A stretch of 64,000 nt of DNA from Streptomyces sp. WMMC500 (GCF_027497195.1 NZ_CP114905.1:6149001-6213000); one strand, 5' to 3'; shown: positions 1 to 8,027, counted from the stretch's first letter. The notes: generated by a model not told the origin, from the letters alone. Numbers and translations are program-made.

Positions 1-274
1 AGCCGAGGAGGGCGGCGGGCGCGAGCAGCGCCTGGCCGACCCAGACGAAGGTGAGCGCCTGCGCCTGGTCGTAGCCGCCGAGCTGCGGGCGCTCGTGCCA
101 CAGCGCGATGAAGGTGTACGCCAGGATGAAGCCGAAGACCGTGTTGGTGAAGACGCCGGCGGCGGTGGCCGCCCGGTACGTCGCGAACCGGCGGAAGCCG
201 CCGGCGGCCACCAGCCCGTACAGCCGCAGCGCCTGCACGGCCGGTGCGTCCCCGAGGGCGTCCGTGCCGCGCAT
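1..274 (-). CDS. ABC-2 family transporter permease, N-terminal fragment
   Basis: Partial gene: the window keeps only the first 91 residues, starting at the ATG whose complement is at 272-274; the rest lies before base 1. The visible part has a short polar N-terminus, an LYGLVAAGGFRR stretch and then hydrophobic segments containing FTNTVFGFILAYTFIALW and ALTFVWVGQALLAPAALLG. This resembles the N-terminus of ABC-2 (DUF990-like) export permeases common in Streptomyces, which sit in the membrane and usually pair with a daunorubicin-type ATPase encoded nearby. The ATPase is not visible here, so the substrate cannot be guessed. The family call rests on the pattern alone. The 185 bases up to the divergent penicillin-binding protein must hold both promoters. 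Confidence 0.6.
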   Translation of the reverse strand, partial: MRGTDALGDAPAVQALRLYGLVAAGGFRRFATYRAATAAGVFTNTVFGFILAYTFIALWHERPQLGGYDQAQALTFVWVGQALLAPAALLG

Positions 275-459
275 CCCCCGCCACCTCCGCTTTCTCCGGA
301 GGGCTCCGCCGGGAGCCCCGCGCACAAAGGCCCCGACTCTAGTCCAGTCGGGTTGAGCCGGGCGACCGGTTATCCACGCGCCGCGGATATCTGCATTCAG
401 AATGACAAACTGCTCGCAAGTCTCATATCAGGTGACAGATCGAGCCCCACGGACGGCAG

Positions 460-2658
460 ATGAGCCACACGGAGATGCGACGGCCCACCCGGAGCTTCGG
501 CCCCGAGGAGGAACCGGAGGACGCCGACGTCCCGGACGGCGCACCGGCATCCCCGCCCGTCCTGCCCCCGCCCCCGCCCCCGGCCCGGTCCGCGCCGGTC
601 CGCCGGCGGGGCGCGTACCGCAGGACCTGGTGGAAGGTGCTGCTGGGGGCCGCGATGCTGACGGTGGCGCTGGCCTCCGGGGCGTTCGCCGTGGGCTACC
701 TGACCGTCGACATCCCGCGGCCCAACGACATGGCGACCGCCCAGAGCAACCACTACTTCTACGCCGACGGCTCCAAACTCGCCGACAAGGGCGAGGTCGA
801 CCGCGAGAGCGTGCAGCTCCAGCGCGTTCCCGACCACGTGCGCATGGCCGTCCTGGCCGCCGAGGACCGCGCGTTCTACTCCGACTCCGCGGTCAACCCG
901 ATGGCGATGGTCCGGGCCGGCTTCCACACGCTGACCGGCAAGGGCACCCAGTCGGGCTCGACCATCACCCAGCAGTACGTGAAGAACTACTACCTCGACC
1001 AGGCGCAGACGATCAGCCGCAAGCTCCGCGAGGCGTTCATCGCGATCAAGCTGGACCGCGAGGTCACCAAGGACGACGTCCTGGAGGGCTACCTCAACAC
1101 CAGCTACTTCGGCCGCAACGCCTACGGCGTCCAGGCCGCCGCCCGGGCGTACTACGACAAGGACGTCGAGGAGCTGACCGTCGCCGAGGGCGCGTTCCTC
1201 GCGACGCTGCTGCAGGCCCCGAGCACGTACGACGTGGCCGTGTACCCCGACAACCGGCCCGCCGCCGAGGCCCGCTGGGACTACGTGCTGGACGGCATGG
1301 TCAAGGAGGGCTGGCTCGCGCCCGGCGTCCGCGACAGCCTGAAGTTCCCCGTGCCGGAGCCGTCCCGGCTCGACCCCGGCCTGTCCGGGCAGCGGGGCTA
1401 TCTCGTCGAGGCCATCAACAGCTACCTCATCGAGCACCGCATCATCGACGAGAAGACCCTCGCCGCCGGCGGCTTCCGCATCGTCACGACGCTGCAGCCC
1501 GGCAAGCAGGACGCGTTCGTCGGCGCCGTCGAGGAGCAACTGACGTACTACCTCGACCCGGAGTCCAACCCCGCCGACTCCTACGTGCGCGTCGGCGGTG
1601 CCTCCATCGACGTCGGCAGCGGCGAGGTCGTCGCGCTGTACGGCGGCACGGACTACACCCAGCAGTACGTGAGCAACGCCACCCGCCGCGACTACCAGGC
1701 CGGCTCCACCTTCAAGCCGTTCGTCTTCGCCGCCGCCGTGCAGGAGAAGGCCCACAACTGGGAGGGCAGGCGGATCACGCCGCGGACGATGTACGACGGC
1801 GACAACGACCGCCGGGTGATCGGCAGGAAGGGCAAGCCCCTGCGCTACTCGCCGAGCAACCAGGACGACGTCTCCTACGGCCGCATCAGCGTCGCCGACG
1901 CCACCAACGACTCGGTCAACTCCGTCTACGCGCAGATGGCCCAGGACGTCGGCCCCAAGAAGGTCCGCCGCACCGCCGTCCGCCTCGGGCTGCCGTCCGA
2001 CACCCCGGAGCTGAAGGACCACCCCTCCATCGGCCTCGGCACCGCCACCCCCAGCGCGCTCGACCTCGCGCAGGCGTACGCCACGCTCGCCGGCCACGGC
2101 GACCACGGCGGCTACCGGCTCGTGGACAGGCTCAGCCGCAACGGCGAGATCTTCCAGCTCCCGCCGCGCCGCCCGCAGCCCGTGGTCTCCCGCACGGCCG
2201 CGGACGCGACGACCGCGATGCTGCAGAACGTCGTCGAGAACGGCTCCGGCGAGGAGGCGCAGATCGCCGAACGCCCCGCGGCCGGCAAGACGGGCACCGG
2301 CGAACACGACCGCTCGGCGTGGTTCGCGGGCTACACCCCGGAGCTGGCGACGGTGGTCGGCGTGATGGGGCAGGACCCCGAGACGGGCGCGCAGAAGTCG
2401 CTGCACGGGGTGCTGGGGGAGGACCGGATCAGCGGCGGCGGGGTGCCGGCGCGGATCTGGGGCGCGTACACGCGGAACGCGCTGTGGGACGTGCCCGTCA
2501 GCGACTTCGACCTGGAGATCGGCCACAGGCAGCGGATGCCGTCCGAGCCGCCCGCGGCGCCGGACCCCCTGTCCGCTCCCACCGCGTTCCCGGCCGTGCC
2601 CGCGCCGCAGGCACCGGCGCCCGCGGCGCCCGCCGGCGCGGCACCGCCGGTGCCGTAG
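460..2658 (+). CDS. Class A penicillin-binding protein (transglycosylase/transpeptidase)
   Basis: Bifunctional peptidoglycan synthase, 732 residues: it polymerises glycan strands from lipid II and cross-links the peptides outside the membrane. A Pro-rich cytoplasmic tail (about 1-50) is followed by one membrane anchor (about 57-83). The GT51 domain has the EDRAFY motif near 135 and GSTITQQ near 165, then KLREAFIA and EGYLNTSYFG. The transpeptidase domain shows the nucleophile motif STFK (Ser416, Lys419), SVN at 485-487 and KTG at 610-612, so both activities look intact. The C-terminus is a disordered Pro/Ala tail. The length is usual for Streptomyces class A PBPs. No neighbour is co-directional within operon distance, so it is probably transcribed alone. 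Confidence 0.95.
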   Translation: MSHTEMRRPTRSFGPEEEPEDADVPDGAPASPPVLPPPPPPARSAPVRRRGAYRRTWWKVLLGAAMLTVALASGAFAVGYLTVDIPRPNDMATAQSNHYFYADGSKLADKGEVDRESVQLQRVPDHVRMAVLAAEDRAFYSDSAVNPMAMVRAGFHTLTGKGTQSGSTITQQYVKNYYLDQAQTISRKLREAFIAIKLDREVTKDDVLEGYLNTSYFGRNAYGVQAAARAYYDKDVEELTVAEGAFLATLLQAPSTYDVAVYPDNRPAAEARWDYVLDGMVKEGWLAPGVRDSLKFPVPEPSRLDPGLSGQRGYLVEAINSYLIEHRIIDEKTLAAGGFRIVTTLQPGKQDAFVGAVEEQLTYYLDPESNPADSYVRVGGASIDVGSGEVVALYGGTDYTQQYVSNATRRDYQAGSTFKPFVFAAAVQEKAHNWEGRRITPRTMYDGDNDRRVIGRKGKPLRYSPSNQDDVSYGRISVADATNDSVNSVYAQMAQDVGPKKVRRTAVRLGLPSDTPELKDHPSIGLGTATPSALDLAQAYATLAGHGDHGGYRLVDRLSRNGEIFQLPPRRPQPVVSRTAADATTAMLQNVVENGSGEEAQIAERPAAGKTGTGEHDRSAWFAGYTPELATVVGVMGQDPETGAQKSLHGVLGEDRISGGGVPARIWGAYTRNALWDVPVSDFDLEIGHRQRMPSEPPAAPDPLSAPTAFPAVPAPQAPAPAAPAGAAPPVP

Positions 2659-2722
2659 GGGCCACCGGCGGTCGCCGCGGGAGAGCAGCACCGGCCGCGC
2701 GGGCAGCACGGCAGCACGGGGA

Positions 2723-2838
2723 TCAGTGGCCGGACGTCGCCTTCAGGCCGACCACCGCGACCAGCAGCAGGGCGACGAAGAACACCCGCGCCACCGTCGC
2801 GGGCTCGCCCAGCACCGCCCCACCGCAGCAAGCCGCCG
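2723..2838 (-). pseudogene. Relic of an SMR-type small multidrug efflux protein (C-terminal end only)
   Basis: Reading the minus strand, about 30 codons before a stop at 2723-2725 encode AVLGEPATVARVFFVALLL followed by VAVVGLKATSGH. This is the last transmembrane helix of EmrE/QacE-type small multidrug resistance proteins (usual form LGEP...AR..GV.LI..GVVGLK). The family is normally about 105 residues, but no earlier helices and no start codon fit this frame; upstream is only low-complexity Ala/Pro/Cys sequence. The 5' three quarters therefore appear deleted. An unrelated short reading frame with chance similarity cannot be excluded. Confidence 0.45.
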
Positions 2839-2889
2839 CGGACGGCGGCCCCGGCGGTCGTCCGGGCCCGTTACCGGTATACGGGCCCG

Positions 2890-3225
2890 TTACAGGTAGA
2901 GGCCCGTGGAGTCCTCCGAGCCCTCCAGCCGCTCCGAGGCGACCGCGTGCAGGTCGCGCTCGCGCAGCAGCACGTAGCCCACGCCCCGCACCTCGACCTC
3001 GCCGCGGTCCTCCGGGTCGAACAGCACCCGGTCGCCCGGCTCGACCGTCCGCACGTTCTGCCCGGTGGCCACCACCTCCGCCCAGGTCAGCCGGCGGCCC
3101 ACGGCCGCGGTCGCGGGGATGACGATGCCGCCGCTGGACCGGCGCTCGCCCTCCGCGGCGTCGGTGCGGACGAGTACCCGGTCGTGGAGCATCCGGATGG
3201 GCAGCTTGTCGTGGGGCGTATTCAC
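2890..3225 (-). CDS. GroES-family co-chaperonin-like protein
   Basis: A 111-residue Cpn10-fold protein. The sequence contains IRMLHDRVLVR, SSGGIVIP, AEVVATG, GDRVLFDPEDRGEVEV and YVLLRERDLHAV, which match the GroES beta-barrel from start to end. True GroES proteins have a longer mobile loop that binds GroEL, and they sit beside groEL. Here the loop region (GERRSSGGIVIP) is short and no groEL is nearby, so this is a secondary paralogue. It lies upstream of the DUF3618 gene on the same strand but in the order GroES-like last (the DUF3618 gene ends at 3248 and begins at 3592), with only 22 bases between them, so the two are probably one transcript. Role in chaperonin function is uncertain. Confidence 0.85.
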   Translation of the reverse strand: MNTPHDKLPIRMLHDRVLVRTDAAEGERRSSGGIVIPATAAVGRRLTWAEVVATGQNVRTVEPGDRVLFDPEDRGEVEVRGVGYVLLRERDLHAVASERLEGSEDSTGLYL

Positions 3226-3247
3226 GGACTCGACGGTACCCGCGACG

Positions 3248-3592
3248 CTAGCGGCGGCGTCGCCTGCCCCGGGACTTCCCCGGCCGGCGCGACCCCAGCG
3301 CCAGCAGCCCGGCGACGGCCACGATGGTCACCGCGACCGGCACGATGCGCTCCAGCCGGGGGGCGCCGTCGGGTGAGACGAGCACGCCGCGGGCGCTGCC
3401 GACGGCGCGGTTCGCGACCACGAACGCCTGTCCCGCGGTGCGGTCCACGACGCCCTTCGTGCGCGCCTTGGCCTCGTCCACCAGGTTCTTGGGGCTCACC
3501 CGCAGCGAGATCTCGTCGAGCGTCGCGGCGAGATCCTGCCGCCGGCGGGCGATGTCCGCCTCGATCTGCGCGGGAGTCCTGCCGTCCGACAC
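3248..3592 (-). CDS. DUF3618-domain membrane protein
   Basis: A 114-residue protein. The N-terminal half has the DUF3618 signature: TPAQIEADIARRRQDLAATL followed by a helical segment with DEISLRVSP and LVDEAKARTK. A single C-terminal transmembrane helix (IVPVAVTIVAVAGLLALG) precedes a strongly basic tail rich in Arg, so the tail probably faces the cytoplasm. The function of the family is unknown. In Streptomyces such genes commonly sit beside bcp, as here, where bcp begins 102 bases away on the opposite strand. The start chosen is the ATG reading MSDGRTPAQIE, which places the conserved motif right at the N-terminus. Confidence 0.85.
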   Translation of the reverse strand: MSDGRTPAQIEADIARRRQDLAATLDEISLRVSPKNLVDEAKARTKGVVDRTAGQAFVVANRAVGSARGVLVSPDGAPRLERIVPVAVTIVAVAGLLALGSRRPGKSRGRRRRR

Positions 3593-3694
3593 CGCGGTGC
3601 CTCCGTCCTCGCCGTCCGTCTGCTGGTCGACAGTCTGTCAGCCGTTACGCTCGGGTGCGACATCCGCCCCGCACCAGCAGTAGGGAAAAGCACC

Positions 3695-4174
3695 ATGAGC
3701 GAGCGACTTCAGCCAGGCGACACGGCCCCCGCCTTCACCCTGCCCGACGCGGATGGCAAGGATGTGTCCCTCGCCGACCGCCGCGGCCGCAAGGTCATCG
3801 TCTACTTCTACCCGGCCGCGCTCACCCCGGGCTGCACCAAGCAGGCCTGCGACTTCACCGACAACCTCGACGTGCTCGCCGCCGCCGGCTACGACGTCAT
3901 CGGCGTCTCGCCCGACAAGCCGGCGAAGCTGGCGAAGTTCCGGGAGAAGGAGTCGCTGCGGGTGACGCTCGTCGGCGACCCCGACAAGGCGGTGCTGACG
4001 GCGTACGGCGCCTTCGGCGAGAAGAAGCTCTACGGGAAGACGGTGACCGGCGTCATCCGCTCCACCGTCGTCGTCGACGAGGACGGCAGGGTCGAGCGGG
4101 CCCTGTACAACGTCAAGGCCACCGGTCATGTCGCGAAGCTCCTCAAGGATCTCGACGTCAGTTCGCCCGCGTGA
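3695..4174 (+). CDS. bcp: Thioredoxin-dependent thiol peroxidase (Bcp/PrxQ peroxiredoxin)
   Basis: Cytoplasmic peroxiredoxin of 159 residues that reduces hydrogen peroxide and organic peroxides with electrons from thioredoxin. The active-site segment TPGCTKQACDF has the peroxidatic Cys47 and, five residues later, the resolving Cys52, the arrangement of atypical 2-Cys PrxQ enzymes. The supporting motifs YFYP before the active site and GKTVTGVIRSTVVVDEDG in the second half are present. The gene is monocistronic: DUF3618 is divergent upstream, and the sortase gene converges, the two reading frames overlapping by 17 bases at their 3' ends. Confidence 0.95.
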   Translation: MSERLQPGDTAPAFTLPDADGKDVSLADRRGRKVIVYFYPAALTPGCTKQACDFTDNLDVLAAAGYDVIGVSPDKPAKLAKFREKESLRVTLVGDPDKAVLTAYGAFGEKKLYGKTVTGVIRSTVVVDEDGRVERALYNVKATGHVAKLLKDLDVSSPA

Positions 4175-4805
4175 GGTAGCCGGAGACCACCAGGTTGCCC
4201 GTGTAGCTCTTCGCCATCGGCTCGTACGCGCCGCCGCAGGTGAGCAGGCGGATCTCGGCCCGGCCGCGCTTGTGCTGCCCGTAGACGCGCTGGGCGTCGA
4301 AGTCGTCCTTGGCGACGGTCTCCACCCGCTCCACGGTGAACACCGCCGTGCGTCCGTCCGCGCGCATCACCGTGACCTCGTCGCCGGGGCGCACGTCGCC
4401 CAGGCGGTAGAACACCGCCGGCTTGGCGCGGGTGTCCATGTGCCCGACGAAGACCGCGACGCCGGCCTCGCCGGGCCGCGCGCCGCCGCGGTACCAGCCG
4501 ATCTCGTTCGCGTTGCCGAACGGCGGCGCCTCCACCGCGCCGTCCTCGTCCAGGCCGCGGCTGAGCACCGGGCCCTCGACCCCCACCGACGGCACCGCGA
4601 CGCCCGCGGGCGCGGAGCCGGGCAGCGGGCGGGCCGCCGGCGGCCCGTCGCGGAGCACCTGCGCGGCGGCGGCCCCGTCGGAGATCGCGCCGTCGCCGTC
4701 CTCGGCGCCGAGGTCGCGGCCCCACAGGACCAGCCCGAGCAGGAGCACGGCCCAGGCGGCGGCGGTGACGAGGCCGGGACGGCGGCCGGTGCGCTCAGCG
4801 GCCAT
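4158..4805 (-). CDS. Class F sortase
   Basis: Membrane-anchored transpeptidase of 215 residues. One N-terminal helix (about 12-28, TAAAWAVLLLGLVLW) anchors it outside the membrane. The sortase barrel starts near PLPGSAPAGVAVPSVGV and holds the catalytic His122 in FVGHMDT and the nucleophile Cys190 in LLTCGG; the GWYRGGARPGEAG segment is typical of class F. No arginine is visible in the strand after Cys190 (GGAYEPMAKSYTGNLVVSGYL), where sortases usually carry the third catalytic residue; Lys199 may sit there. It overlaps the start of the gene for a secreted protein upstream by 11 bases, so the two are co-translated, and that protein is the obvious candidate partner. Confidence 0.9.
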   Translation of the reverse strand: MAAERTGRRPGLVTAAAWAVLLLGLVLWGRDLGAEDGDGAISDGAAAAQVLRDGPPAARPLPGSAPAGVAVPSVGVEGPVLSRGLDEDGAVEAPPFGNANEIGWYRGGARPGEAGVAVFVGHMDTRAKPAVFYRLGDVRPGDEVTVMRADGRTAVFTVERVETVAKDDFDAQRVYGQHKRGRAEIRLLTCGGAYEPMAKSYTGNLVVSGYLTRAN

Positions 4806-5436
4806 CGGGGGTGCCGTCGGGAGTGCCGTCGGGGGTGCCGTGGGCGGTGCCGGCCGCGGTGCCGCGCGTGCGGCGGCGTACGAAGGCGAGGGCGAGGACC
4901 GTCGCGCCGCCGCCGACGAGCGCGAGGGGCAGGGCGGGCACCTGGCTGTTCTTCTCCTCCTGTGCCTGTGCCGTCTGCCCCGTCTCCGATGTCTCCGATG
5001 TCTGCGTCTTCTTCGCCGTGCCGCCGCCGCCCGCCGTCACCGGCGACCAGGGCTGGTGGTGCCAGTTGTTCTTCCAGTGGTCGGGCCGCTGGTGCGGGTC
5101 CTCCACCACCACCTTGCCGCGTGCCACGCGCCGGCCGCCGTCGCAGTCGACCCACACCGCGTGCGTCCCGGCCCGTACGGTCCACTTGATCTTCCCGCGC
5201 CCGGTGAGCCCGCCGTAGTTCTGCGGCCGCAGGTTCACCGGCGCCTCGAACGCCTGCGAGGTCGCCGTGGCGAAGTCGCCCCGGCAGACGCCGGTGCTCA
5301 CCTCGACCGGATCGCCGCGCTGCACGCGGTAGGGGGTCACGCTCACGTCCCCCTGCGCGTACGCGTCGGCACAGGAGACGGCGGCGCCGCCCGTCAGCAG
5401 GAGAACGGCGGCGAGGCAGACACGTTCCGGGCGCAT
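4795..5436 (-). CDS. Secreted, C-terminally membrane-anchored protein, partner of the sortase
   Basis: Unrecognised surface protein of 213 residues. The ATG at 5434-5436 was chosen over one seven codons earlier because a GGAGGT ribosome site lies four bases before it. It has a signal peptide (about 1-27, LAAVLLLTGGAAVSCADAYA), an extracellular beta-rich domain with two Cys (TGVCRGDF and WVDCDGG) probably forming a disulfide, a Trp/His-rich stretch (PDHWKNNWHHQPW), a polar linker, and a C-terminal hydrophobic helix (PALPLALVGGGATVLALAF) with a basic tail ending in GTPDG repeats. No LPXTG or LAXTG motif precedes the helix, so sorting by the following sortase gene is suggested only by the operon. 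The repeats are encoded by tandem 12-bp units at about 4800-4850. Confidence 0.75.
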   Translation of the reverse strand: MRPERVCLAAVLLLTGGAAVSCADAYAQGDVSVTPYRVQRGDPVEVSTGVCRGDFATATSQAFEAPVNLRPQNYGGLTGRGKIKWTVRAGTHAVWVDCDGGRRVARGKVVVEDPHQRPDHWKNNWHHQPWSPVTAGGGGTAKKTQTSETSETGQTAQAQEEKNSQVPALPLALVGGGATVLALAFVRRRTRGTAAGTAHGTPDGTPDGTPDGR

Positions 5437-5519
5437 GGGACCTCCGGGAGCTCTCACTCCCAGGGTCGCGACGTGCCCCGTCCCCGCATCCGCACGGCCG
5501 CCCCGCTACGCCGATCCGG

Positions 5520-5541
5520 CCGCCGTCCACCCGAACGGCGG
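5520..5541. terminator. Hairpin, probable terminator of the HAD gene
   Basis: CCGCCGT at 5520-5526 pairs with ACGGCGG at 5535-5541 around an 8-base loop. It lies 35 bases beyond the stop codon of the minus-strand HAD phosphatase, upstream of the secreted-protein gene. No U-tract follows, which is usual for streptomycetes. Confidence 0.4.
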
Positions 5542-5575
5542 GTGCGGGCGGGCCCGTCGCGCGCCGCGCGCCGGC

Positions 5576-6355
5576 TCAGATCAGCTCGACCAGGTCGGCG
5601 ATCGAGTCGGCGATGTGCGCGGGCCGGTACGGGAAACGCTCCACCTGGTCCGCCCGGGTGAGCCCGGTCAGCACCAGGTACGTCTCCATGCCGGCCTCCA
5701 GACCCGCCAGCATGTCGGTGTCCATCCGGTCGCCGATCATCGCGGTCGACTCGGAGTGGGCACCGATCTGGTTGAGCCCGGCGCGCATCATCAGGGGGTT
5801 GGGCTTGCCGACGAAGTACGGCTCCTTGCCGGTCGCCTTGGTGATGAGCGCGGCGACGGCGCCGGTCGCGGGCAGCGGGCCCTCGGTGGACGGGCCGGTC
5901 TCGTCCGGGTTGGTGGCGATGAAGCGGGCGCCGTCCTCGATCAGCCGGATGGCCTTCGTCAGCGCCTCGAAGCTGTACGTGCGGGTCTCGCCGAGGACGA
6001 CGTAGTCGGGGCGGTGGTCGCTGAGCACGTAGCCGTGGTCGTGCAGGGCGGTGGTGAGGCCGGCCTCGCCGATGACGTACGCGGTGCCGCCGGGGCGCTG
6101 GTCGTCGAGGAACTTGGCGGTGGCGAGGGCGGAGGTCCAGATGTTCTGGACGGGCACGTCGAGGCCGATGCGGGAGAGCCGGGCGTGCAGGTCGCCGGGG
6201 GTGTACATGGAGTTGTTGGTGAGCACGAGGAAGGGCTTGCCGGAGTCGCGCAGCCGCTTGATGAAGGCGTCGGCGCCGGGGATCGGGATGCCTTCGTGCA
6301 TCAGCACCCCGTCCATGTCCGTCAGCCAGGACTCGACCGGCATGCGCTCCGCCAT
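5576..6355 (-). CDS. HAD-superfamily class IIA phosphatase (NagD-like)
   Basis: Cytoplasmic phosphatase of 259 residues from the ATG at 6353-6355 (an upstream in-frame start would only add non-conserved residues). HAD motif I is LTDMDGVL with nucleophile Asp13 and Asp15; motif II is LVLTNNS; motif III includes the Lys of GKPNPLMM; motif IV is MIGDRMDTD. The large type IIA cap domain between motifs II and III is present. NagD-like enzymes hydrolyse phosphate from nucleoside monophosphates or sugar phosphates, but the substrate cannot be read from the sequence. Its promoter region lies directly against the first copy of a 131-bp tandem repeat. Confidence 0.92.
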   Translation of the reverse strand: MAERMPVESWLTDMDGVLMHEGIPIPGADAFIKRLRDSGKPFLVLTNNSMYTPGDLHARLSRIGLDVPVQNIWTSALATAKFLDDQRPGGTAYVIGEAGLTTALHDHGYVLSDHRPDYVVLGETRTYSFEALTKAIRLIEDGARFIATNPDETGPSTEGPLPATGAVAALITKATGKEPYFVGKPNPLMMRAGLNQIGAHSESTAMIGDRMDTDMLAGLEAGMETYLVLTGLTRADQVERFPYRPAHIADSIADLVELI

Positions 6356-6370
6356 TGCTGTCTCCAACCG

Positions 6371-6760
6371 GTGCCTCGGGGACGGGGTCACCAGCCTAGA
6401 CGCAGGTGCGGCGGGGCCGGTGGGGGTGGTGGGGCAGGAGTGGGCAGGAGTGGGGGAGGGGTGGGGGTCAGTGGCCGGGGTCGGGTGTGGTGTGGGGGCG
6501 GGTGCCTCGGGGACGGGGTCGCCGGCCTGGGCGCAGGTGCGGCGGGGCCGGTGGGGGTGGTGGGGCAGGAGTGAGCAGGAGTGGGGGAGGGGTGGGGGGC
6601 AGCGGTCGGGGTCGGGTGTGGCGTGGGGGCGGGTGCCTCGGGGACGGGGTCGCCGGCCTGGGCGCAGGTGCGGGGGGGCCGGTGGGAGTGGTGGGGCAGG
6701 AGTGGGGGAGGCGTGGGGGTCAGCGGTGGGGCGGCCGGGGCGGGGTGTGATGTGGGGGCG
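6371..6760. repeat. Three tandem 131-bp direct repeats
   Basis: The segment starting GTGCCTCGGGGACGGGGTC recurs at 6371, 6502 and 6633, a strict period of 131 bases. Each unit continues with a GCAGGTGCGG-type block, GCCGGTGGGGGTGGTGGGGCAGGAG, and ends in TGTGGGGGCGG. Copies 2 and 3 are nearly identical; copy 1 differs at several positions and copy 3 is slightly rearranged at its end. On the minus strand the array separates the collagen-like surface-protein gene (whose last codons lie in copy 3) from the HAD gene (start at 6355). The plus strand is extremely G-rich with several G-runs. Confidence 0.9.
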
Positions 6761-8027
6761 GTGAGGCGCGGCGTGCGGGGGCGGTGCGGCGGAGGTGGCG
6801 GGCGGTCAGGAGGAGGGCGGTGCCGAGGAGGAGCGACCCGGCCGCTCCGGCCGCCGCGGCAGTCGCCCCGGTGCCCGTGGCCGCCAGGCTCTCCGGCATC
6901 GGGGCCGCGTCGGGGAGGAGGGGCGGGGCGGGCGGTACGTCCGCCGGCCACCTGGGTGCGGGGGTGCCCTTCGGCGCCGGTGAGCCCGCCGTTCCCGGCC
7001 CCTCCGGTGCCCGCGGCGAGCCCGCGGGTCCCGGTGCCGGCGGCGCGTCCGGTGCGCCCGGCTCGTACGGACCAGGCGGTGTCTGCAGCGCTCCCGGCCC
7101 GTACGGCACCGGCGGTGAGCCCGGCGTTCCCGCCCCGCCCGGCATCGGCGGTGAGCCCGGCGTTCCCGCCCCGCCCGGTGCCGGACGCGCGCCCGGCGTT
7201 CCCGGGGCGCCCGGTGCTGCCCGCGGTGTCTCCGGTGCTTCCGGAGTCCCGGAAGTCCCCGGCATCCCCGAAGCCCTCGGTGGCGCCGGGGTCGCCGGTG
7301 TTCCCGGCGTGCCACCCGGCGTCGGGCCCTCCCGCCTCCCCGGACCCGCGCTCTCCCGCACGCCGGGCGGCTCCGTGCCCGGCGGAGCCTCCCGCGGCTG
7401 CGCGGTGCGCTCCGCCGGGTCCCGCGGTTCCGCGGTCCCGCCGCAGCACCGCCTCTCCCGCTCGACGCTCACCTCGTAGTCCTTCGACTGCCCCACCCAC
7501 TCGCCGTCGTCCCCGCGCCGCTGCACGGCGGTCACGTTCACGGTCACCCGCCCCGCCGGAGCGCCGCCCGCGAAGCCGAGGCGTACCGGCACCTCCGCGC
7601 GCTCCCCCGCCCGCAGCACGAAGCCGCGGAACCCGCCCGCGAACACCCCCGCGCTCTCGTCCGCGCCGGTCCGCTCGAACGCCACCGCCCGCCAGCGCCG
7701 CGCCTCCGCGTCGTAGAACTCCAGCCGGACGTCGTCCGGCCGGAGCCGGCCGGACGCCTCGTGGCCGAGGACGGCCACGGGGTGCACGTCGCGGCAGGTC
7801 CCGGCCGAGGCGTTGTGCAACCGCAGGGTCACGCGGCCCCGCGCGCCGCCCGCCCGCAGCGCGGCGCCGTCGCCGCGCAGCGCCGTCTGCACGGGGAAGC
7901 GGCCGGCCCCGGGGTCGCCGCAGCGCGGCGCGGACGCGCGGCCGGGCGGCTCCTGCGCCGCCGCGGCGGAGGGGAGCAGCAGGACCGCGGTGGCGGCCGT
8001 GAGGGCGAGTGCGGAGCGCGGTCCCAT
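6720..8027 (-). CDS. Large secreted collagen-like surface protein with LAXTG sorting signal
   Basis: Protein of 435 residues from the ATG at 8025-8027, which opens a clear signal peptide (MGPRSALALTAATAVLLLPS then AAAAQ). An extracellular beta-rich domain follows (about 30-190, with RVTLRLHNASAGTC and VTVNVTAVQRR), two adjacent Cys (ERRCCGG), then about 180 residues of Gly/Pro-rich repeats such as GTPGSPP and PGGAGTPG. Near the C-terminus SLAATGTG matches the LAXTG signal of actinobacterial class E sortases and is followed by a hydrophobic helix and a basic tail, as in cell-wall-anchored proteins. Function is unknown; display on the cell wall is inferred. The class F sortase 2 kb away would not be expected to use LAXTG. 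The last codons run into the 131-bp repeat array. Confidence 0.75.
   Translation of the reverse strand: MGPRSALALTAATAVLLLPSAAAAQEPPGRASAPRCGDPGAGRFPVQTALRGDGAALRAGGARGRVTLRLHNASAGTCRDVHPVAVLGHEASGRLRPDDVRLEFYDAEARRWRAVAFERTGADESAGVFAGGFRGFVLRAGERAEVPVRLGFAGGAPAGRVTVNVTAVQRRGDDGEWVGQSKDYEVSVERERRCCGGTAEPRDPAERTAQPREAPPGTEPPGVRESAGPGRREGPTPGGTPGTPATPAPPRASGMPGTSGTPEAPETPRAAPGAPGTPGARPAPGGAGTPGSPPMPGGAGTPGSPPVPYGPGALQTPPGPYEPGAPDAPPAPGPAGSPRAPEGPGTAGSPAPKGTPAPRWPADVPPAPPLLPDAAPMPESLAATGTGATAAAAGAAGSLLLGTALLLTARHLRRTAPARRASPPPHHTPPRPPHR

Noticed and set aside
397..2709. Long minus-strand open frame of about 770 codons opposite the penicillin-binding protein
   Set aside because: It is the antisense shadow of a clear class A PBP gene; the product is Arg/Gly/Val-rich nonsense with no domains. 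High GC makes such long shadows common.
6371..6760. Repeat array as a CRISPR array
   Set aside because: Only three units of 131 bases with no unique spacers; the units are contiguous tandem repeats.
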